A model generated the notes under the pieces. That model searched no databases. It was not told the DNA's origin and worked only from the letters and a program-made list of their open reading frames with translations. The position numbers and the translations under genes are program-made. A stretch of DNA of 7,333 nucleotides from Mucilaginibacter sp. UBA4741. GTDB lineage: Bacteria > Bacteroidota > Bacteroidia > Sphingobacteriales > Sphingobacteriaceae. Location of the stretch: the NCBI GenBank assembly GCA_002403905.1, contig DHIR01000106.1, positions 12,665 to 19,997 on the forward strand. Reading direction: 5' to 3'. Positions 6,927 to 7,333 of this stretch are shown here, one piece after another. Numbering within the stretch: the first letter of the stretch is position 1; every line of letters starts with the position of its first letter.

Positions 6927-7333
6927 TTAATTCGTTATCGGAAATTTAAGCGTAAAAACTGTTCCCGAGTTTTCACTGCTGCCAAAAGTAATTGTGCCAT
7001 TCATTAAATCGGTATAACGTTTTACAATACTTAGCCCCAACCCTGTACCCTCAAAATTAATAGTGTTACCGGCACGAAAAAAAGCTTCAAATAAATGCGC
7101 CTGGTCCTCTTGTGGTATACCTATTCCACTGTCTGCCACGCAAATTCTACAAACATGATCAGTTATTTCGGTTTTTAGCTTGATAGTTCCTCCCTCGTGT
7201 GAATATTTAACCGCATTAGAAATTAGGTTTATCACAGAATGCCGAAGCATATTACTATCCAAAATAACTTTAGAGACCGTGCTGGTGTGCCTGTAAATAA
7301 TTTTTTGTCCTTCCTTTAACTGCATTCTCATCA
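6927..7333 (-). CDS. Sensor histidine kinase, C-terminal ATP-binding domain (partial)
   Basis: The gene enters from the right edge and ends at the TAA at 6927-6929, so only the last 134 or so residues are visible. They form most of a HATPase_c domain. Numbering from the first visible methionine (7329-7331), the N box is NLISNAVKYS (35-44, with N39 the expected Mg-ATP ligand), the G1 box is DSGIGIP (67-73), an F-box-like FEAFFRAG follows at 81-88, and the G2 box is GTGLGLSIVKRY (95-106). All ATP-binding motifs look intact. The phosphorylated-histidine (DHp) and any sensor domains lie outside the window; the visible methionine is almost certainly internal, since a kinase cannot begin at the N box. 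The C-terminus stops shortly after the HATPase domain, with no receiver domain fused at this end. It converges on the operon and is not co-transcribed with it; a functional link is not shown. Confidence 0.93.
   Translation of the reverse strand, partial: MRMQLKEGQKIIYRHTSTVSKVILDSNMLRHSVINLISNAVKYSHEGGTIKLKTEITDHVCRICVADSGIGIPQEDQAHLFEAFFRAGNTINFEGTGLGLSIVKRYTDLMNGTITFGSSENSGTVFTLKFPITN

Noticed and set aside
7329..7331. ATG as the true start of the histidine kinase
   Set aside because: It would begin the protein inside the ATP-binding domain, without the DHp helix region; the frame is open to the window edge, so the gene continues beyond it.

Overview
The window looks like a chromosomal stretch of a Bacteroidota species, most likely a Sphingobacteriaceae soil or plant-polymer degrader of the Mucilaginibacter/Pedobacter type. 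This rests on moderate GC (low-to-mid 40s by eye), A-rich start regions without Shine-Dalgarno sequences, a TAnnTTTG-type -7 promoter element, and the protein families present. The genus is an inference and has not been tested by any search.

Layout from left to right: (1) the 5' part of a phosphoglucomutase/phosphomannomutase gene on the minus strand, running off the left edge; (2) a divergent intergenic region of about 200 bp, holding a terminator-like hairpin in the mutase leader and a promoter plus two overlapping inverted repeats just before the plus-strand genes; (3) a tight three-gene plus-strand operon: a Tat-exported Gfo/Idh/MocA oxidoreductase, a 1131-residue Sec-exported protein that joins a long HEAT-like helical repeat array to two tandem DUF1080 (3-keto-disaccharide hydrolase, PF06439) domains, and a cytoplasmic Gfo/Idh/MocA oxidoreductase; (4) a short convergent gap with a weak terminator-like hairpin; (5) the 3' end of a sensor histidine kinase gene on the minus strand, running off the right edge.

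The three operon genes fit a 3-keto-glycoside route of glycan or glycoside breakdown. In such a route a Gfo/Idh/MocA dehydrogenase oxidises C3 of a sugar unit, a DUF1080 enzyme cleaves the activated glycosidic bond, and another Gfo/Idh/MocA enzyme reduces the released 3-keto sugar. Here the first two steps would be outside the cytoplasm (Tat and Sec signals) and the last inside. The divergent phosphohexomutase could feed released hexose phosphate into central metabolism, but no direct link is visible. The substrate cannot be read from the sequence. No transporter, SusC/SusD pair, sugar isomerase/epimerase, RNA gene, insertion sequence or CRISPR array was seen. The most distinctive element is the HEAT-array/tandem-DUF1080 fusion.
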